Positions 16,286 to 24,936 of a stretch of 64,000 nucleotides of DNA are shown one piece after another. The stretch's first letter is position 1. The number at the start of each line of letters is the position of its first letter. Origin of the DNA: an uncultured Kangiella sp. GTDB lineage: Bacteria; Pseudomonadota; Gammaproteobacteria; Enterobacterales; Kangiellaceae. The DNA is taken from positions 434,001-498,000 of the forward strand of contig CANMKR010000002.1 in NCBI GenBank assembly GCA_947498625.1, given 5' to 3'. The notes under the pieces are model-generated. The model was not told the DNA's origin and did no database searches. It saw only the letters and a list, made by a program, of their open reading frames with translations. A program made the translations under genes and the position numbers.

Positions 16286-16332
16286 AGTTTGTAACAAGGG
16301 ATTTAATCGGCAGAAACTACTATACAATCACT
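16286..16332 (-). promoter_or_regulatory. Conserved upstream motif, copy B
   Basis: GTTTGTAACAAGGGATTT, then CGGCAGAAA and ending CACTG. It aligns with copy A at 13184-13230. It is the second of two such motifs, each about 70 bp upstream of an exported hydrolase gene. Confidence 0.5.
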
Positions 16333-16341
16333 GCGCTACTC

Positions 16342-17079
16342 TTAACTTTTCTCTGACTCTCCATTCAATACACCAGAACAATCCAGCTCCGGAATATCGA
16401 CATCTTTTGTTTCTATGCCCTTTTCTTTTAATTGGTCTTTAAGGCCCTTTAATTCATGCTCTAAAGCATTCGAATGTTCGAACATATTTTGCAGAGCAAC
16501 TACTAGTGGATCAATTTGATCAGAAGTAACACCAAATGCTTGGAAATTATGCTTGCCCTTAGGATCGGTTTCCGAAGCTTCGCGAGCAGGAATACCTATG
16601 ACGGTAGCATTTTCAGCTACATCTTTAACGACCACCGCATTGCCGCCCACCTTGGCATTATCATTTAAAATAACGGGGCCTAGAATTTTTGCTCCAGCAC
16701 CAATCACTACATTGTTTTTCAAAGTTGGATGGCGCTTGCCTTTAGCTAGACTGGTACCGCCGAGAGTAACACCATGGTATAGCATGCAATCATCGCCTAT
16801 TTCCGCGGTTTCTCCAATCACGACACCTAAGCCATGATCGATAAAAAACCGGCGGCCGATAGTTGCGCCAGGATGAATTTCGATACCCGTTAAAAAGCGA
16901 GCAAAAGTCATAATAGCGCGAGCCAGCCATTTCCAATTTTTACGCCATAACTTATTAGTCAGGCGGTACCACCAGATAGCATGCAAACCAGGATAAAGTG
17001 TTAACACTTCAAAGTTGTTTCTCGCCGACGGATCGCGATGATAAACACTTTTGATATCTTCTTTAATTCGTTCAAACAT
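16342..17079 (-). CDS. cysE: Serine O-acetyltransferase CysE
   Basis: Acetylates L-serine with acetyl-CoA to O-acetylserine, the first committed step of cysteine synthesis. The 245-aa protein has the helical N-terminal domain and a left-handed beta-helix of hexapeptides ([41 protein letters not shown]). The catalytic histidines are in DHG and YHGVTLGG, and the helix ends [20 protein letters not shown]. At 245 aa it is shorter at the N-terminus than E. coli CysE (273 aa). It follows trmJ by 52 bp. In relatives iscR would be the next gene; here it is about 15 kb away. Confidence 0.96.
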   Translation of the reverse strand: MFERIKEDIKSVYHRDPSARNNFEVLTLYPGLHAIWWYRLTNKLWRKNWKWLARAIMTFARFLTGIEIHPGATIGRRFFIDHGLGVVIGETAEIGDDCMLYHGVTLGGTSLAKGKRHPTLKNNVVIGAGAKILGPVILNDNAKVGGNAVVVKDVAENATVIGIPAREASETDPKGKHNFQAFGVTSDQIDPLVVALQNMFEHSNALEHELKGLKDQLKEKGIETKDVDIPELDCSGVLNGESEKS

Positions 17080-17131
17080 TCAGTTATGGTTCCATTCTTT
17101 AATTGTGACTCTCTAAATAGCGAAAGTAACA

Positions 17132-17875
17132 TCAAGACGTTTTGCGTTTAATGTATTTTTCTATTGAAGCCAAAAACCCTCGAAGTATATTCACTTCGCC
17201 TTGATTCAATTGGCTTTTGGCAAAAAGCCTGCGTATTCTAGCAGAAAGCAATTTTGGATTTTCCGGATCAAAAAAATCAGTAGTCATCATAGTTTGCTCT
17301 AGATGTTGATAAAGACCTTCTACTTGCTCAGATGTTGCAGTTGTTTCTGAATCTTTTTGCTCAAACGCTTCTTCTTTTAAAGGGCTTTCATTTAAAAATT
17401 GAAGCCGTAACTCGTAGCTGACAATTTGGACTGCTGAAGCTAAGTTAAGCGACATATACTCAGGATTAGCTGGAATATTAACGTGATAGTTACAAAGCTG
17501 TAGCTCTTCATTTAATAAACCCACGCTTTCTCGACCAAATAAGATCGCAACAGGCCTTGCTTGCGGCTTTTCGTTAATGATTTGCACCATTTCACGAGGC
17601 TCAACCAGTGGCCAAGGTAGCGCTCTATTGCGCGAGCTGGTACCAATCACTAGCTTACAATCTTTAATCGCCTCTTCGACCGAATCTACCACAGTAGCAT
17701 TGTCTAAAATATCCAGCGCACCAGAAGAGCGTGCTGAAGCTTCCTCAGAAGGGAAATCTTTCGGGCTCACCAAAACCAATTGACTTAAGCCCATAGTTTT
17801 CATAGCTCGCGCAGCCGCACCAATGTTTCCTGGATGGCTGGTGAAGCATAAGACAATTTTAATTTGATCGAGCAT
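17132..17875 (-). CDS. trmJ: tRNA (cytidine/uridine-2'-O-)-methyltransferase TrmJ
   Basis: SPOUT-class methyltransferase that 2'-O-methylates position 32 of several tRNAs. The 247-aa protein opens IKIVLCFTSHPGNIGAAARA with the SpoU motif 1 (HPGNIGAAARAMKTMGL). Motif 2 is VAILFGRESVGLLNEEL, and motif 3 is IPANPEYMSLNLASAVQIVS, together forming the SAM-binding knot. The C-terminal ~80 residues form the helical domain typical of the bacterial family. It is divergent from suhB, as in other gammaproteobacteria, and heads the trmJ-cysE pair. Confidence 0.95.
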   Translation of the reverse strand: MLDQIKIVLCFTSHPGNIGAAARAMKTMGLSQLVLVSPKDFPSEEASARSSGALDILDNATVVDSVEEAIKDCKLVIGTSSRNRALPWPLVEPREMVQIINEKPQARPVAILFGRESVGLLNEELQLCNYHVNIPANPEYMSLNLASAVQIVSYELRLQFLNESPLKEEAFEQKDSETTATSEQVEGLYQHLEQTMMTTDFFDPENPKLLSARIRRLFAKSQLNQGEVNILRGFLASIEKYIKRKTS

Positions 17876-18015
17876 TTGCGTGATTAAGTAACTGAATCAA
17901 TAAGTTATGCTGATCATATCAAAGCTTAACTAATAACCCCAGTAATAAAGCAGATGACAGATTTAAGCGGTTGACTAGTGACTTGTTGTAGGAGAAGAAA
18001 GACAGAATAAAGACT

Positions 18016-18044
18016 TTTAACTTATAGGGAGTTTTTGGTAGAAT
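18016..18044 (+). promoter_or_regulatory. Likely suhB promoter
   Basis: A -10 TAGAAT (18039-18044) is followed by a GC-rich GCGCGC discriminator. The best -35 is the weak TTTAAC (18016-18021, 17-bp spacer). The leader before suhB would be about 55 nt. Confidence 0.45.
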
Positions 18045-18105
18045 GCGCGCATTCGACGACTAGCTTGTTCGCTGGCGTCTTGTTCTTTGATAATTGGTGA
18101 TTAAT

Positions 18106-18888
18106 ATGAATGCGTACCGTACTATTGCGATCCGCGCGGCTAACCTTGCCGGCGATTTTATTGTTAAGGCGTTTAACGACCGTGATCGAGTGATCTCGCG
18201 TAAAAAAGATCTAAACGATTATGTTACTAACGTTGACCAACAATCTGAATATTTAATCATTGATACCATCAAAGCAGCCTACCCTGATCATTCCATTCTT
18301 GGCGAAGAATCTGGCCTTAAAGAAGGTGCGGACAAAGACACCGTTTGGGTTATTGACCCGCTAGACGGCACTCGCAACTTTATTGATGGCAATCCGCACT
18401 TTTCTATATCCATTGCAGTAAAACAAAAAGGCAAAACCGTAGCTGCGGTTATTTTTGATCCTATGCGCGACGAAATGTTCAGCGCTGCCAACGGCTCTGG
18501 CGCTCAGTTAAACCAATCACGCATTCGTGTTGCAGCAGAAAAAAAGCTGGAAAAGTCTATCCTAGCGACAGGCTTTCCATTCCGCGCTAAAGATAATGTT
18601 GATACTTATCTTGAGTATTTTGGCCGGCTATTGCCAGAATGCAGCGATATGCGTCGTGCTGGCTCTGCGGCTTTAGATTTGGCTTATCTTGCCTGTGGCC
18701 GAGTCAATGGCTTCTGGGAATTTGGTTTATCTGAATGGGATACTGCCGCAGGTGTATTAATTGTCAAAGAAGCAGGCGGCTTAGTAGGTGATGTTAAAGG
18801 GAATCCTTTTACCGCTAAAGCGAAAAGCATTATGGCGGCTAATCCATATGTCTTTAAGCAGTTCATGCAGCTTGTAAAAGATCTTTAA
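18106..18888 (+). CDS. suhB: Inositol-1-monophosphatase family protein SuhB
   Basis: Mg-dependent phosphatase of the inositol monophosphatase family; in E. coli SuhB also binds RNA polymerase with Nus factors in rRNA antitermination. The product is 260 aa from the ATG at 18106 (GGTGA five bases upstream); an upstream TTG frame is not needed. Metal and substrate motifs are GEESG, WVIDPLDGTRNF (DPLDGT motif) and GLSEWDTAAGVLIVKEAGG. The N-terminus matches the family's usual start (IAIRAANLAGDFI). Its divergent pairing with trmJ is conserved in gammaproteobacteria. Confidence 0.95.
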   Translation: MNAYRTIAIRAANLAGDFIVKAFNDRDRVISRKKDLNDYVTNVDQQSEYLIIDTIKAAYPDHSILGEESGLKEGADKDTVWVIDPLDGTRNFIDGNPHFSISIAVKQKGKTVAAVIFDPMRDEMFSAANGSGAQLNQSRIRVAAEKKLEKSILATGFPFRAKDNVDTYLEYFGRLLPECSDMRRAGSAALDLAYLACGRVNGFWEFGLSEWDTAAGVLIVKEAGGLVGDVKGNPFTAKAKSIMAANPYVFKQFMQLVKDL

Positions 18889-18921
18889 ATCTTACTCTGT
18901 ACGTCAAATTTTGTAGATATT

Positions 18922-18953
18922 AGGACAAACCTTTGAGATAATTGGTTTGTCCT
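18922..18953 (+). other. Perfect 10-bp stem-loop between suhB and the DUF1338 gene
   Basis: AGGACAAACC (18922-18931) pairs perfectly with GGTTTGTCCT (18944-18953) around a 12-nt loop. Only CTTACC follows, so it lacks a proper U-tract. It ends 32 bp before the next start codon and may be a weak terminator or a leader hairpin. Confidence 0.6.
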
Positions 18954-18985
18954 CTTACCAGTTAAGTGCTACTTAGGCAGATATC

Positions 18986-19783
18986 ATGACAACTCTTTTC
19001 GAAAACTTATGGAATGATTATGTTGCAATCACTCCTGATGCTTTAACTATTCATAACGAATTCAGTAACTTATCTAACAAACCTATCGTTAATGATCATA
19101 TCGCATTAAGAACCTTTAATGACGGCTTGATTAGTTTAAAGCACATAGGCGAATACTTAGCTAAGCATGGTTATGCAGAAGCTGGCGAATACCATTTCGA
19201 AGAAAAGAAGCTGTATGCAAAACATTTTGCACATACCACAGACAAAGATGCTCCTAAGATTTTTGTCAGCGAGCTACTATTAGAAGAATTTTCTGCTGAA
19301 CTGCAAATGTTTTGCCGGGGCTTAATTGCTCAAGCAAACTGGAAAATTAAGAACAATGGTCTACAGTTGCCAGAACGTCATTGGGGAAAGATCAGTCGTG
19401 AAGCTTATGAGCGATTGTTAGAAGAGAGTGAGTATGCCGCTTGGTTAGCCGCTTTTGGATTAAGAGCAAATCACTTCACCGTATCTATTAACCATCTAGA
19501 AACCTTAAACTCGATTGAGTCGGTTAACCAGTTTGTAAAAGATGCAGGCTTTGAGTTAAATACTAGCGGCTCTGAAATTAAAGGCTCTGAAGAGGTTTGC
19601 TTAAAGCAGAGTTCTACTATGGCAAACATCGTAGAATGGGCATTTGAAGATGGTAGCTACCCTATTCGTTCTTGCTTCTATGAATTTGCAGAGCGTTTTG
19701 CAATGGAAAATGGTGAGCTGTACCAAGGTTTTGTGGCCGCTAGCGCTGATAAAATCTTTGAATCGACTAATGTAGCAGCCTAA
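18986..19783 (+). CDS. DUF1338 / HglS-family oxygenase-like protein
   Basis: A protein of 265 aa of the DUF1338 family, which includes HglS (YdcJ), an Fe(II) enzyme converting 2-oxoadipate to D-2-hydroxyglutarate in lysine breakdown. Visible candidates for the metal site are the histidine of NDHIALRTF, the histidine of RANHFTVSIN and the glutamate of SCFYEFAERF. It is much shorter than E. coli YdcJ (~450 aa), matching the compact version seen in many marine bacteria, whose substrate is less certain. The gene end overlaps the convergent phoQ-like stop by four bases. Confidence 0.78.
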   Translation: MTTLFENLWNDYVAITPDALTIHNEFSNLSNKPIVNDHIALRTFNDGLISLKHIGEYLAKHGYAEAGEYHFEEKKLYAKHFAHTTDKDAPKIFVSELLLEEFSAELQMFCRGLIAQANWKIKNNGLQLPERHWGKISREAYERLLEESEYAAWLAAFGLRANHFTVSINHLETLNSIESVNQFVKDAGFELNTSGSEIKGSEEVCLKQSSTMANIVEWAFEDGSYPIRSCFYEFAERFAMENGELYQGFVAASADKIFESTNVAA

Positions 19784-21126
19784 TCAGCAAATAGAAGATT
19801 AATTTGAGCGCCGCCTAATATGGCGCTTTTTTCTATCTCGATTTCGGCATTGTAGGCTTCTATTATTTCTTTAACCACCGACATACCAATACCTTGACCT
19901 TCCACGGTTTCATCAAGGCGCTTGCCGCGACTTAATACCGCTTCTTGCACATGCTTAGGGATGCCAGGCCCATCATCCTCAATTGAGATCTTGGTTTTAC
20001 CATTAGTGGATACAGCTGAAATCTTTACTTGTGATTTGGCCCACTTACAGGCGTTGTCGGTTAAATTGCCGCAAATTTCATACAAGTCACCTTCGCTAAG
20101 GTTGATGCTGAGCCGCTCATCAATATCGTAAGTTATAGCAATTCCTTTTCCGGAATAAACCTTAGATAAACCTGATGCTAATTTTTTTATTGCTGGGGCT
20201 ATCAATATTCGCTCTGCCATTACTTTAGGTCCGCTAGTAGCTCGTTGCAATTGATAGCTCACAATTTGGTTCATTCGTTCAAGTTGCTCTTCACTAATTC
20301 TCTCTAACTCACTAGCTTCAACTTTATTTTGCAATGCCGACTGCATAACAGCTAAAGGGGTTTTTAAACTATGAGCGAGATTGGCAAGAGTCTCTTTATA
20401 ACGTTTCGACTGATCTCGCTCATTAACAATAAAGCGATTAATGCTCTCGGTTAAACCCTGGATTTCACGTGGATAATTATCGTCTAGCTTTTCGGCTAGT
20501 CCCTGTTTAACATTTGAAAGTTCACTAGTGATTTTACGCATAGGTTTAAAAGTCCAACGCAGAATCAAAAACAAAACTAATAGCAAAGAAATAGCCAGAA
20601 TGCTAAGCCACATCAACAATTTATTTCGATAGGCCGAAACTACTTGTTTATAAGCTCTTTTATTTTCGAGAATCATAAAGTGATAAAGTGCAATATCACC
20701 TTCTTGCGATTCCCACTCGGTAACAAAGTGAAACTGAAAATATTCTTTTTCCGGCAAAGATAAATTGTAGAGTTTAGGTTCGCCAGGCAAGCTCAAGGGT
20801 ACTTTTAGATCTGTTTCTTCAGCTGAAATAGAGTTCCAAACTAAAGTCTCTGTTTCATCAAAGACTAATGCTGATAAGCCGCTTGCATACTGGTTAAAAC
20901 GCTGATCGATTTGTGGCTCCTCTGGAATATAAAGCTGATCTTTTTCTTCCAGTTCTGCTGCTGATAAAACCCCATAAAACTGAGCCGTTAAACGCTCAAA
21001 AGTGGCTTGTCGAATACCTGATTCATAAGCCTTTAATAACACTGCACTCATTGCCAATATAAAAAATACCAGCACTATACTGGTGTTAATTAAAAGTCTT
21101 TTTTGTAATGAGTAAGAGTAAGACAA
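19780..21126 (-). CDS. PhoQ-like sensor histidine kinase
   Basis: Inner-membrane sensor kinase of 448 aa. There are two membrane segments (residues ~12-32 and ~170-192) around a periplasmic domain of about 135 residues. A HAMP-like linker (FKPMRKITSELSNVKQGLAE) follows, with H242 in ETLANLAHSLKTPLAVMQSA, which is the PhoQ-type H box. The ATPase domain has GNLTDNACKWAK, DDGPGIP and GQGIGMSVVKEIIEAYN. It is downstream of the PhoP-like gene (36-bp gap). Whether it senses Mg2+, acidity or peptides is not visible; the periplasmic part is less acidic than in enteric PhoQ. Confidence 0.83.
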   Translation of the reverse strand: MSYSYSLQKRLLINTSIVLVFFILAMSAVLLKAYESGIRQATFERLTAQFYGVLSAAELEEKDQLYIPEEPQIDQRFNQYASGLSALVFDETETLVWNSISAEETDLKVPLSLPGEPKLYNLSLPEKEYFQFHFVTEWESQEGDIALYHFMILENKRAYKQVVSAYRNKLLMWLSILAISLLLVLFLILRWTFKPMRKITSELSNVKQGLAEKLDDNYPREIQGLTESINRFIVNERDQSKRYKETLANLAHSLKTPLAVMQSALQNKVEASELERISEEQLERMNQIVSYQLQRATSGPKVMAERILIAPAIKKLASGLSKVYSGKGIAITYDIDERLSINLSEGDLYEICGNLTDNACKWAKSQVKISAVSTNGKTKISIEDDGPGIPKHVQEAVLSRGKRLDETVEGQGIGMSVVKEIIEAYNAEIEIEKSAILGGAQINLLFAD

Positions 21127-21162
21127 AAATCGTTTTCTCTAAATTTAAATTATAAATCTAGG

Positions 21163-21837
21163 TTATAAATCTGAATTTAATCGATAACCACGGCCGCGTA
21201 GAGTTTCGATTGGCTTAATAGCTCCGTCGGGATCTATTTTCTTACGAAGTCTACCAACAAATACTTCCAACACATTCGAGTCGCGATCGTAATCTTGCGC
21301 ATATAAATGTTCTGTTAGTTCTGTTTTTGAGACCACCTTATCAGGATTTAACATGAGATATTCCAAAACCATATACTCATAAGCGGTTAAATCCATGGTG
21401 ACGCCATTAACTTTAACTTCTTGCTTCATACTATTAAGGCTAATTGGCCCCTTTATTATTTCGGGACTGGCATAACCAGAAGAGCGCCTTAACAAAGCGT
21501 TGATACGTGCTAATAACTCCTCATTTTGAAACGGTTTGGTTAAATAATCATCCGCTCCTGCCGCTAAACCATCCACTTTATCTTGCCAATGCTCGCGGGC
21601 AGTTAATATCAAAATTGGGAAATTAACATTTTCTTTGCGCAAAGTTTTAATCGCTTCAATGCCAGAAATACCCGGTAGACCTAGATCGAAAATACCTAAA
21701 TCAAACTCATATTCTCGAGCAAAATATAAAGCTTCTTCACCATCAGGCGCAGCTTCAACCGCGTAATTCTGTTTCTTTAAAGCTTCAACAAGCTGTTCTC
21801 TTAAAGCTTGATCATCTTCTACTAATAATAATTTCAT
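21163..21837 (-). CDS. PhoP-like response regulator
   Basis: OmpR-family regulator of 224 aa. The receiver has VEDDQ, D51 in IFDLGLPGISG and LTAREHWQDKVDGLAAGADDYLTKPF, very close to E. coli PhoP (TARESWQDKVEVLSAGADDY). The winged helix shows LTAYEYMVLEYLMLNPDKVV and NVLEVFVGRLRKKI, ending LRGRGYRLNSDL. It is followed by its kinase. A PhoP-box-like direct repeat lies ahead of the glycine-zipper gene about 1 kb upstream, so the four genes (22862 down to 19780) may form one autoregulated operon. Confidence 0.85.
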   Translation of the reverse strand: MKLLLVEDDQALREQLVEALKKQNYAVEAAPDGEEALYFAREYEFDLGIFDLGLPGISGIEAIKTLRKENVNFPILILTAREHWQDKVDGLAAGADDYLTKPFQNEELLARINALLRRSSGYASPEIIKGPISLNSMKQEVKVNGVTMDLTAYEYMVLEYLMLNPDKVVSKTELTEHLYAQDYDRDSNVLEVFVGRLRKKIDPDGAIKPIETLRGRGYRLNSDL

Positions 21838-21914
21838 GCTGAACCTTTTGTATGATTTTTCTATACGATCTTATTCTAAGAATTATTTATCAAGACTATT
21901 TTGTTCTTGAAAGA

Positions 21915-22208
21915 TTAACCATAAACCTGACCATTACAGGCATTAACACTAATGCTTCTAACACGTCCCGATTTGGAAAGCGTTTTTACTCGATACATGG
22001 GTGGGTTTCCACGGCTTAAGTAAGCAGAAACCACTTTACTACCCGTTCTACTGGCAACTGCACGCATAGCACTAGATTTGCTGATCATTTTGCAATGAGC
22101 ATCACGATCTCTTCTTGGCTCTCTTTGCGAAGCAGCCTCTGCAGAACTTGTATAAAGCCCTGCAAAACTGCTTATCAGAATTAATAACAAAAATAGTGCT
22201 TTTTTCAT
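21915..22208 (-). CDS. Small periplasmic PepSY-like protein
   Basis: A protein of 97 aa with a clear signal peptide (MKKALFLLLILISSFAGLYT, cleavage near AEA). The mature part of ~70 residues (ISKSSAMRAVASRTGSKVVS ... YRVKTLSKSGRVRSISVNA) has the A-x-x-A helix plus two-strand layout of PepSY domains, and carries two cysteines that could form a disulfide. Small PepSY proteins next to two-component systems often modulate the kinase or are its targets. It lies between the glycine-zipper gene and phoP on the same strand. Confidence 0.68.
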   Translation of the reverse strand: MKKALFLLLILISSFAGLYTSSAEAASQREPRRDRDAHCKMISKSSAMRAVASRTGSKVVSAYLSRGNPPMYRVKTLSKSGRVRSISVNACNGQVYG

Positions 22209-22235
22209 TGCTTAACCTAAAGTTAATAGTATTTC

Positions 22236-22862
22236 TTAACGACGAACTGGAACTGCAGATAGTCTAACGTCAATATAGCGTCCAGGTCTATAATCCATAA
22301 AGGTTTCAAAGCGCTGACCTTTATATTTGTATTTTACATTATAACCGACTAACTCTTGACGCTGATAACCGCCGCTATAAACCGTTTCGCAATATTCTCT
22401 TGAATGGCGTTTATTCTTTGCTGCTTCACCACCAATCACTGATCCAAGAACTGCGCCAACAGCTGCGCCAGAACGCTTGTTGTGTCTGTGCTTACCGCCA
22501 GCGTTATAACCAATCACACCGCCGATCACTGCTCCCAAAACCTTACCTGCTTTACGATCTGAGCGGCTATAACTTCTTGGCTCACGATAACATTGTTGCT
22601 CAGCAACCGGCTCACCACGAACCGAGCGGTAAATTGGATCGACATCAGTTACTTTAGCTTTAACGATTCGACTGTATTCTGGTCGATATTGATTATATCT
22701 TCGGTCACTTTGATAATCATCATAACGACTATCGCGGTTTTCATAACGGTCATATCGATCGCTATAATGTTTATCTGTACCATCAGCCATGGCACCAGCA
22801 CTGAATGCTAATGCCAAAGATAGGCTAAGGGTGCTTAACGTAGTTTTTGCTAGTGTCTTCAT
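22236..22862 (-). CDS. Glycine-zipper outer-membrane protein (Rick_17kDa_Anti type)
   Basis: A protein of 208 aa. The ATG at 22862 is chosen because AAGGAG lies eight bases upstream and the signal peptide (MKTLAKTTLSTLSLSLALAF, cleavage near AMA) then starts directly. After a Tyr/Arg/Asp-rich stretch (residues ~35-70), the protein has the glycine-zipper core VLGAVIGGVIGYNAGGKHRH and AAVGAVLGSVIGGEAAKNKR. Such 2TM zippers insert in the outer membrane or form surface antigens. It is the first gene after the PhoP-box-like repeat at 22944-22963, so it is the likeliest direct target of the PhoP-like regulator. Confidence 0.8.
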   Translation of the reverse strand: MKTLAKTTLSTLSLSLALAFSAGAMADGTDKHYSDRYDRYENRDSRYDDYQSDRRYNQYRPEYSRIVKAKVTDVDPIYRSVRGEPVAEQQCYREPRSYSRSDRKAGKVLGAVIGGVIGYNAGGKHRHNKRSGAAVGAVLGSVIGGEAAKNKRHSREYCETVYSGGYQRQELVGYNVKYKYKGQRFETFMDYRPGRYIDVRLSAVPVRR

Positions 22863-22926
22863 GGTCTTTCTCCTTTGGGACAAAATATTTTGAAAAGCTG
22901 CATTAGCTTTTTCATACTATGGAGAA

Positions 22927-22963
22927 ATTCTACAAAAACTTAACTGAACCCTATCTGAACCCT
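22927..22963 (-). promoter_or_regulatory. PhoP-box-like direct repeat with -10 element
   Basis: On the minus strand GGTTCA-N5-GGTTCA (plus coordinates 22956-22961 and 22945-22950) matches the enteric PhoP box layout (G/T)GTTTA-N5-(G/T)GTTTA. It ends 12 bp before a -10 TAGAAT (22927-22932), the spacing of PhoP-activated promoters in enterics. It drives the glycine-zipper gene. Confidence 0.7.
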
Positions 22964-22992
22964 AATTAGATAAAATACTGTCTTGTATTCAG

Positions 22993-23247
22993 CTACTTTT
23001 CAGCGAATAGACGCTGCATTATCAGTACCAACAGAGCACCCAAAGTGGCGGTTATGATTGAATATTGATTAAAGCCTGTGAGTTCACCACCAAAACCAAA
23101 TCTTTGTCCTAAATAACCACCGAGCAAACCACCAATAACACCTAGTAACAGGGTTCTAAAAAATCCTTTATGACGCTTGGAAGGAATAATAAACTTGGCT
23201 AAAAAACCTGCAAACAAACCTACTAGAATCCAACTTAATATACCCAT
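22993..23247 (-). CDS. GlsB/YeaQ/YmgE family membrane protein
   Basis: Small inner-membrane protein of 84 aa (the old name transglycosylase-associated protein is misleading). It has three hydrophobic segments: MGILSWILVGLFAGFLAKFI, LLLGVIGGLLGGYLGQ and YSIITATLGALLVLIMQRLF. The Gly-rich middle segment is diagnostic for the family. Members are induced by stress, but their molecular role is unknown. It is 33 bp downstream of the acyl-CoA synthetase gene on the same strand and may be read through from it. Confidence 0.85.
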   Translation of the reverse strand: MGILSWILVGLFAGFLAKFIIPSKRHKGFFRTLLLGVIGGLLGGYLGQRFGFGGELTGFNQYSIITATLGALLVLIMQRLFAEK

Positions 23248-23280
23248 TAACTACTTACCTGTTTACTAAGCCTCAATAAT

Positions 23281-24921
23281 CTAAGCCCAAATGACTTTGT
23301 TATCCGATTTACGATGCTTTTCTATTAGCGGCATATATTTTTCTTCTAATTGGGGACGTCTGATTTTCAAAGTTGGGGTAATAAGTCCGTTATCCGGGTT
23401 CCATTCGTCATTCACTAGCAATATATGTGAAATACGCTCATGCTTTTCCAAACCGCCATTAAGTTTTTGGAAAATAACTTCAGCTTCTTTTAGGTAAGCA
23501 TTTTTATCTTTAAACTCTTTGCCAAAGACAGAAGCTACTGCAACAGGTGCTGGTAAACCATCGCCAATGACACACAAGTTTTCAACCCCAAGTTCTGGCT
23601 CAAGCTTGGATTCAATTGGAATTGGAGAAACGTACTTACCTTTTGAGGTCTTAAAAATATCTTTAACTCGACCGGTTATAAACAAAAATCCGTTTTCATC
23701 CACAGTTCCTAGATCCCCTGTTTTTAAATAACCTTCCGAGGTCATTACTTCTGCGGTTTTTAGAGGCTCTTTGTAATAGCCTTGCATGATACTGGGACTT
23801 TTTAATAAAACTTCGCCTGACTCTTCATCAATAACTACCTCTGAAGAGATTACAGCTTTACCAACAGAGCCGGATTGACGAATATTAGGAATATTAGCAG
23901 TACCAAATGCCATCGACTCAGTTAAACCGTAGGCTTCGCAAATGTTAATACCCAATTTTTCAAAGAACTTAATAGTAGCTTCTGGCAAAGCGGCCGCACC
24001 AGAAAGCGCCACTTTGACATTATTTAGACCTAAACCAGCAACAATTTTCTTTCTAATAATATTTTTAATAACAGGCAACTTTAACAAAAGTGCTAACTTG
24101 GATTTGCCCACTTTAGATTCAATTCCTTGTTGGAATTTAAGCCAAATTCTAGGTACACCCAAGAAAATAGAGGGTCTTACTGATAGGATATTTTGCTGGA
24201 AGGTATCCAATGATTCGGTAAATGAAACAACGCTGCCACTATGGATACTGATAATTTCTACTAGCTCTCTTTCCGCACAATGAGCCAATGGTAAATAGGA
24301 AAAGAAAGACTCTTGTTGCATTTGCACATATTCGATGCCTGCGTTAGCAGCATTTGCTAAAGCTCTAAAGTCGATCATCACACCCTTTGGCATACCGGTG
24401 GTTCCAGAGGTGTAAATAATACTCGCTATCTCGTCGAGATCTCGATCAGGTTTATCGGTCATTGCTTCGTTGCTGGCAATGATTTGGTCCCAAGATTCAA
24501 AATCTGGGTACTCATGGAAAAAACCAATTTTTTTCAGCTCTTTCGGGATCGCTTCTTTTTTTGCCGCCCAGTCCCACAATTTACCAACAAACAACATTTC
24601 AGCTTCGCTATGCTCTAAGATAGTCGCAATGGTATTTTTACCCGCTGTTGGATAGATTGGTACCGAAATATGTCCTGCCATCATGATGGCTAAATCAGCC
24701 ATAAACCAATGTGAACAATTCAACGAAAGGATCCCGACCTTAGATTTTTCAGGTAGATTGGCTTTCAAATATGTCGCCATTTTCCTGACTTGTTCGCCAA
24801 CTTGTCCCCAGGTGTACTCTTTCCAGTCTTTTCCAAAAGGCTGTCGCAAAAAGACCTCATTGGCCTTAGATTCTTCGTGACGATAAAAAGCACTAATGGT
24901 TGTTTCTAGTTCATGACTCAT
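23281..24921 (-). CDS. Long-chain acyl-CoA synthetase (AMP-forming)
   Basis: Activates fatty acids to acyl-CoA through an acyl-adenylate. The 546-aa protein has the P-loop motif IIYTSGTTGMPKGVMID, SGAAALPEATIKFF, the motif EAYGLTES, GYLKTGDLGTVDENGFLFIT, and GRVKDIFKTSKGKYVSPIPI with the hinge and catalytic lysine region. It resembles the FadD15/ACSBG branch more than E. coli FadD. It is 15 bp downstream of the GNAT gene. Substrate length cannot be read from sequence. Confidence 0.87.
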   Translation of the reverse strand: MSHELETTISAFYRHEESKANEVFLRQPFGKDWKEYTWGQVGEQVRKMATYLKANLPEKSKVGILSLNCSHWFMADLAIMMAGHISVPIYPTAGKNTIATILEHSEAEMLFVGKLWDWAAKKEAIPKELKKIGFFHEYPDFESWDQIIASNEAMTDKPDRDLDEIASIIYTSGTTGMPKGVMIDFRALANAANAGIEYVQMQQESFFSYLPLAHCAERELVEIISIHSGSVVSFTESLDTFQQNILSVRPSIFLGVPRIWLKFQQGIESKVGKSKLALLLKLPVIKNIIRKKIVAGLGLNNVKVALSGAAALPEATIKFFEKLGINICEAYGLTESMAFGTANIPNIRQSGSVGKAVISSEVVIDEESGEVLLKSPSIMQGYYKEPLKTAEVMTSEGYLKTGDLGTVDENGFLFITGRVKDIFKTSKGKYVSPIPIESKLEPELGVENLCVIGDGLPAPVAVASVFGKEFKDKNAYLKEAEVIFQKLNGGLEKHERISHILLVNDEWNPDNGLITPTLKIRRPQLEEKYMPLIEKHRKSDNKVIWA

Positions 24922-24936
24922 ATTTGATATCTCTTT

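Noticed and set aside
18104-18117. The first bases of suhB (ATATGAATGCGTAC) match 14 bp of the dispersed 24-bp repeat at 1698 and 7104.
   Set aside because: In suhB the match covers coding sequence that fits the protein family, and flanks do not match. A 14-bp chance match or a tiny captured fragment cannot be told apart, so no element is called.
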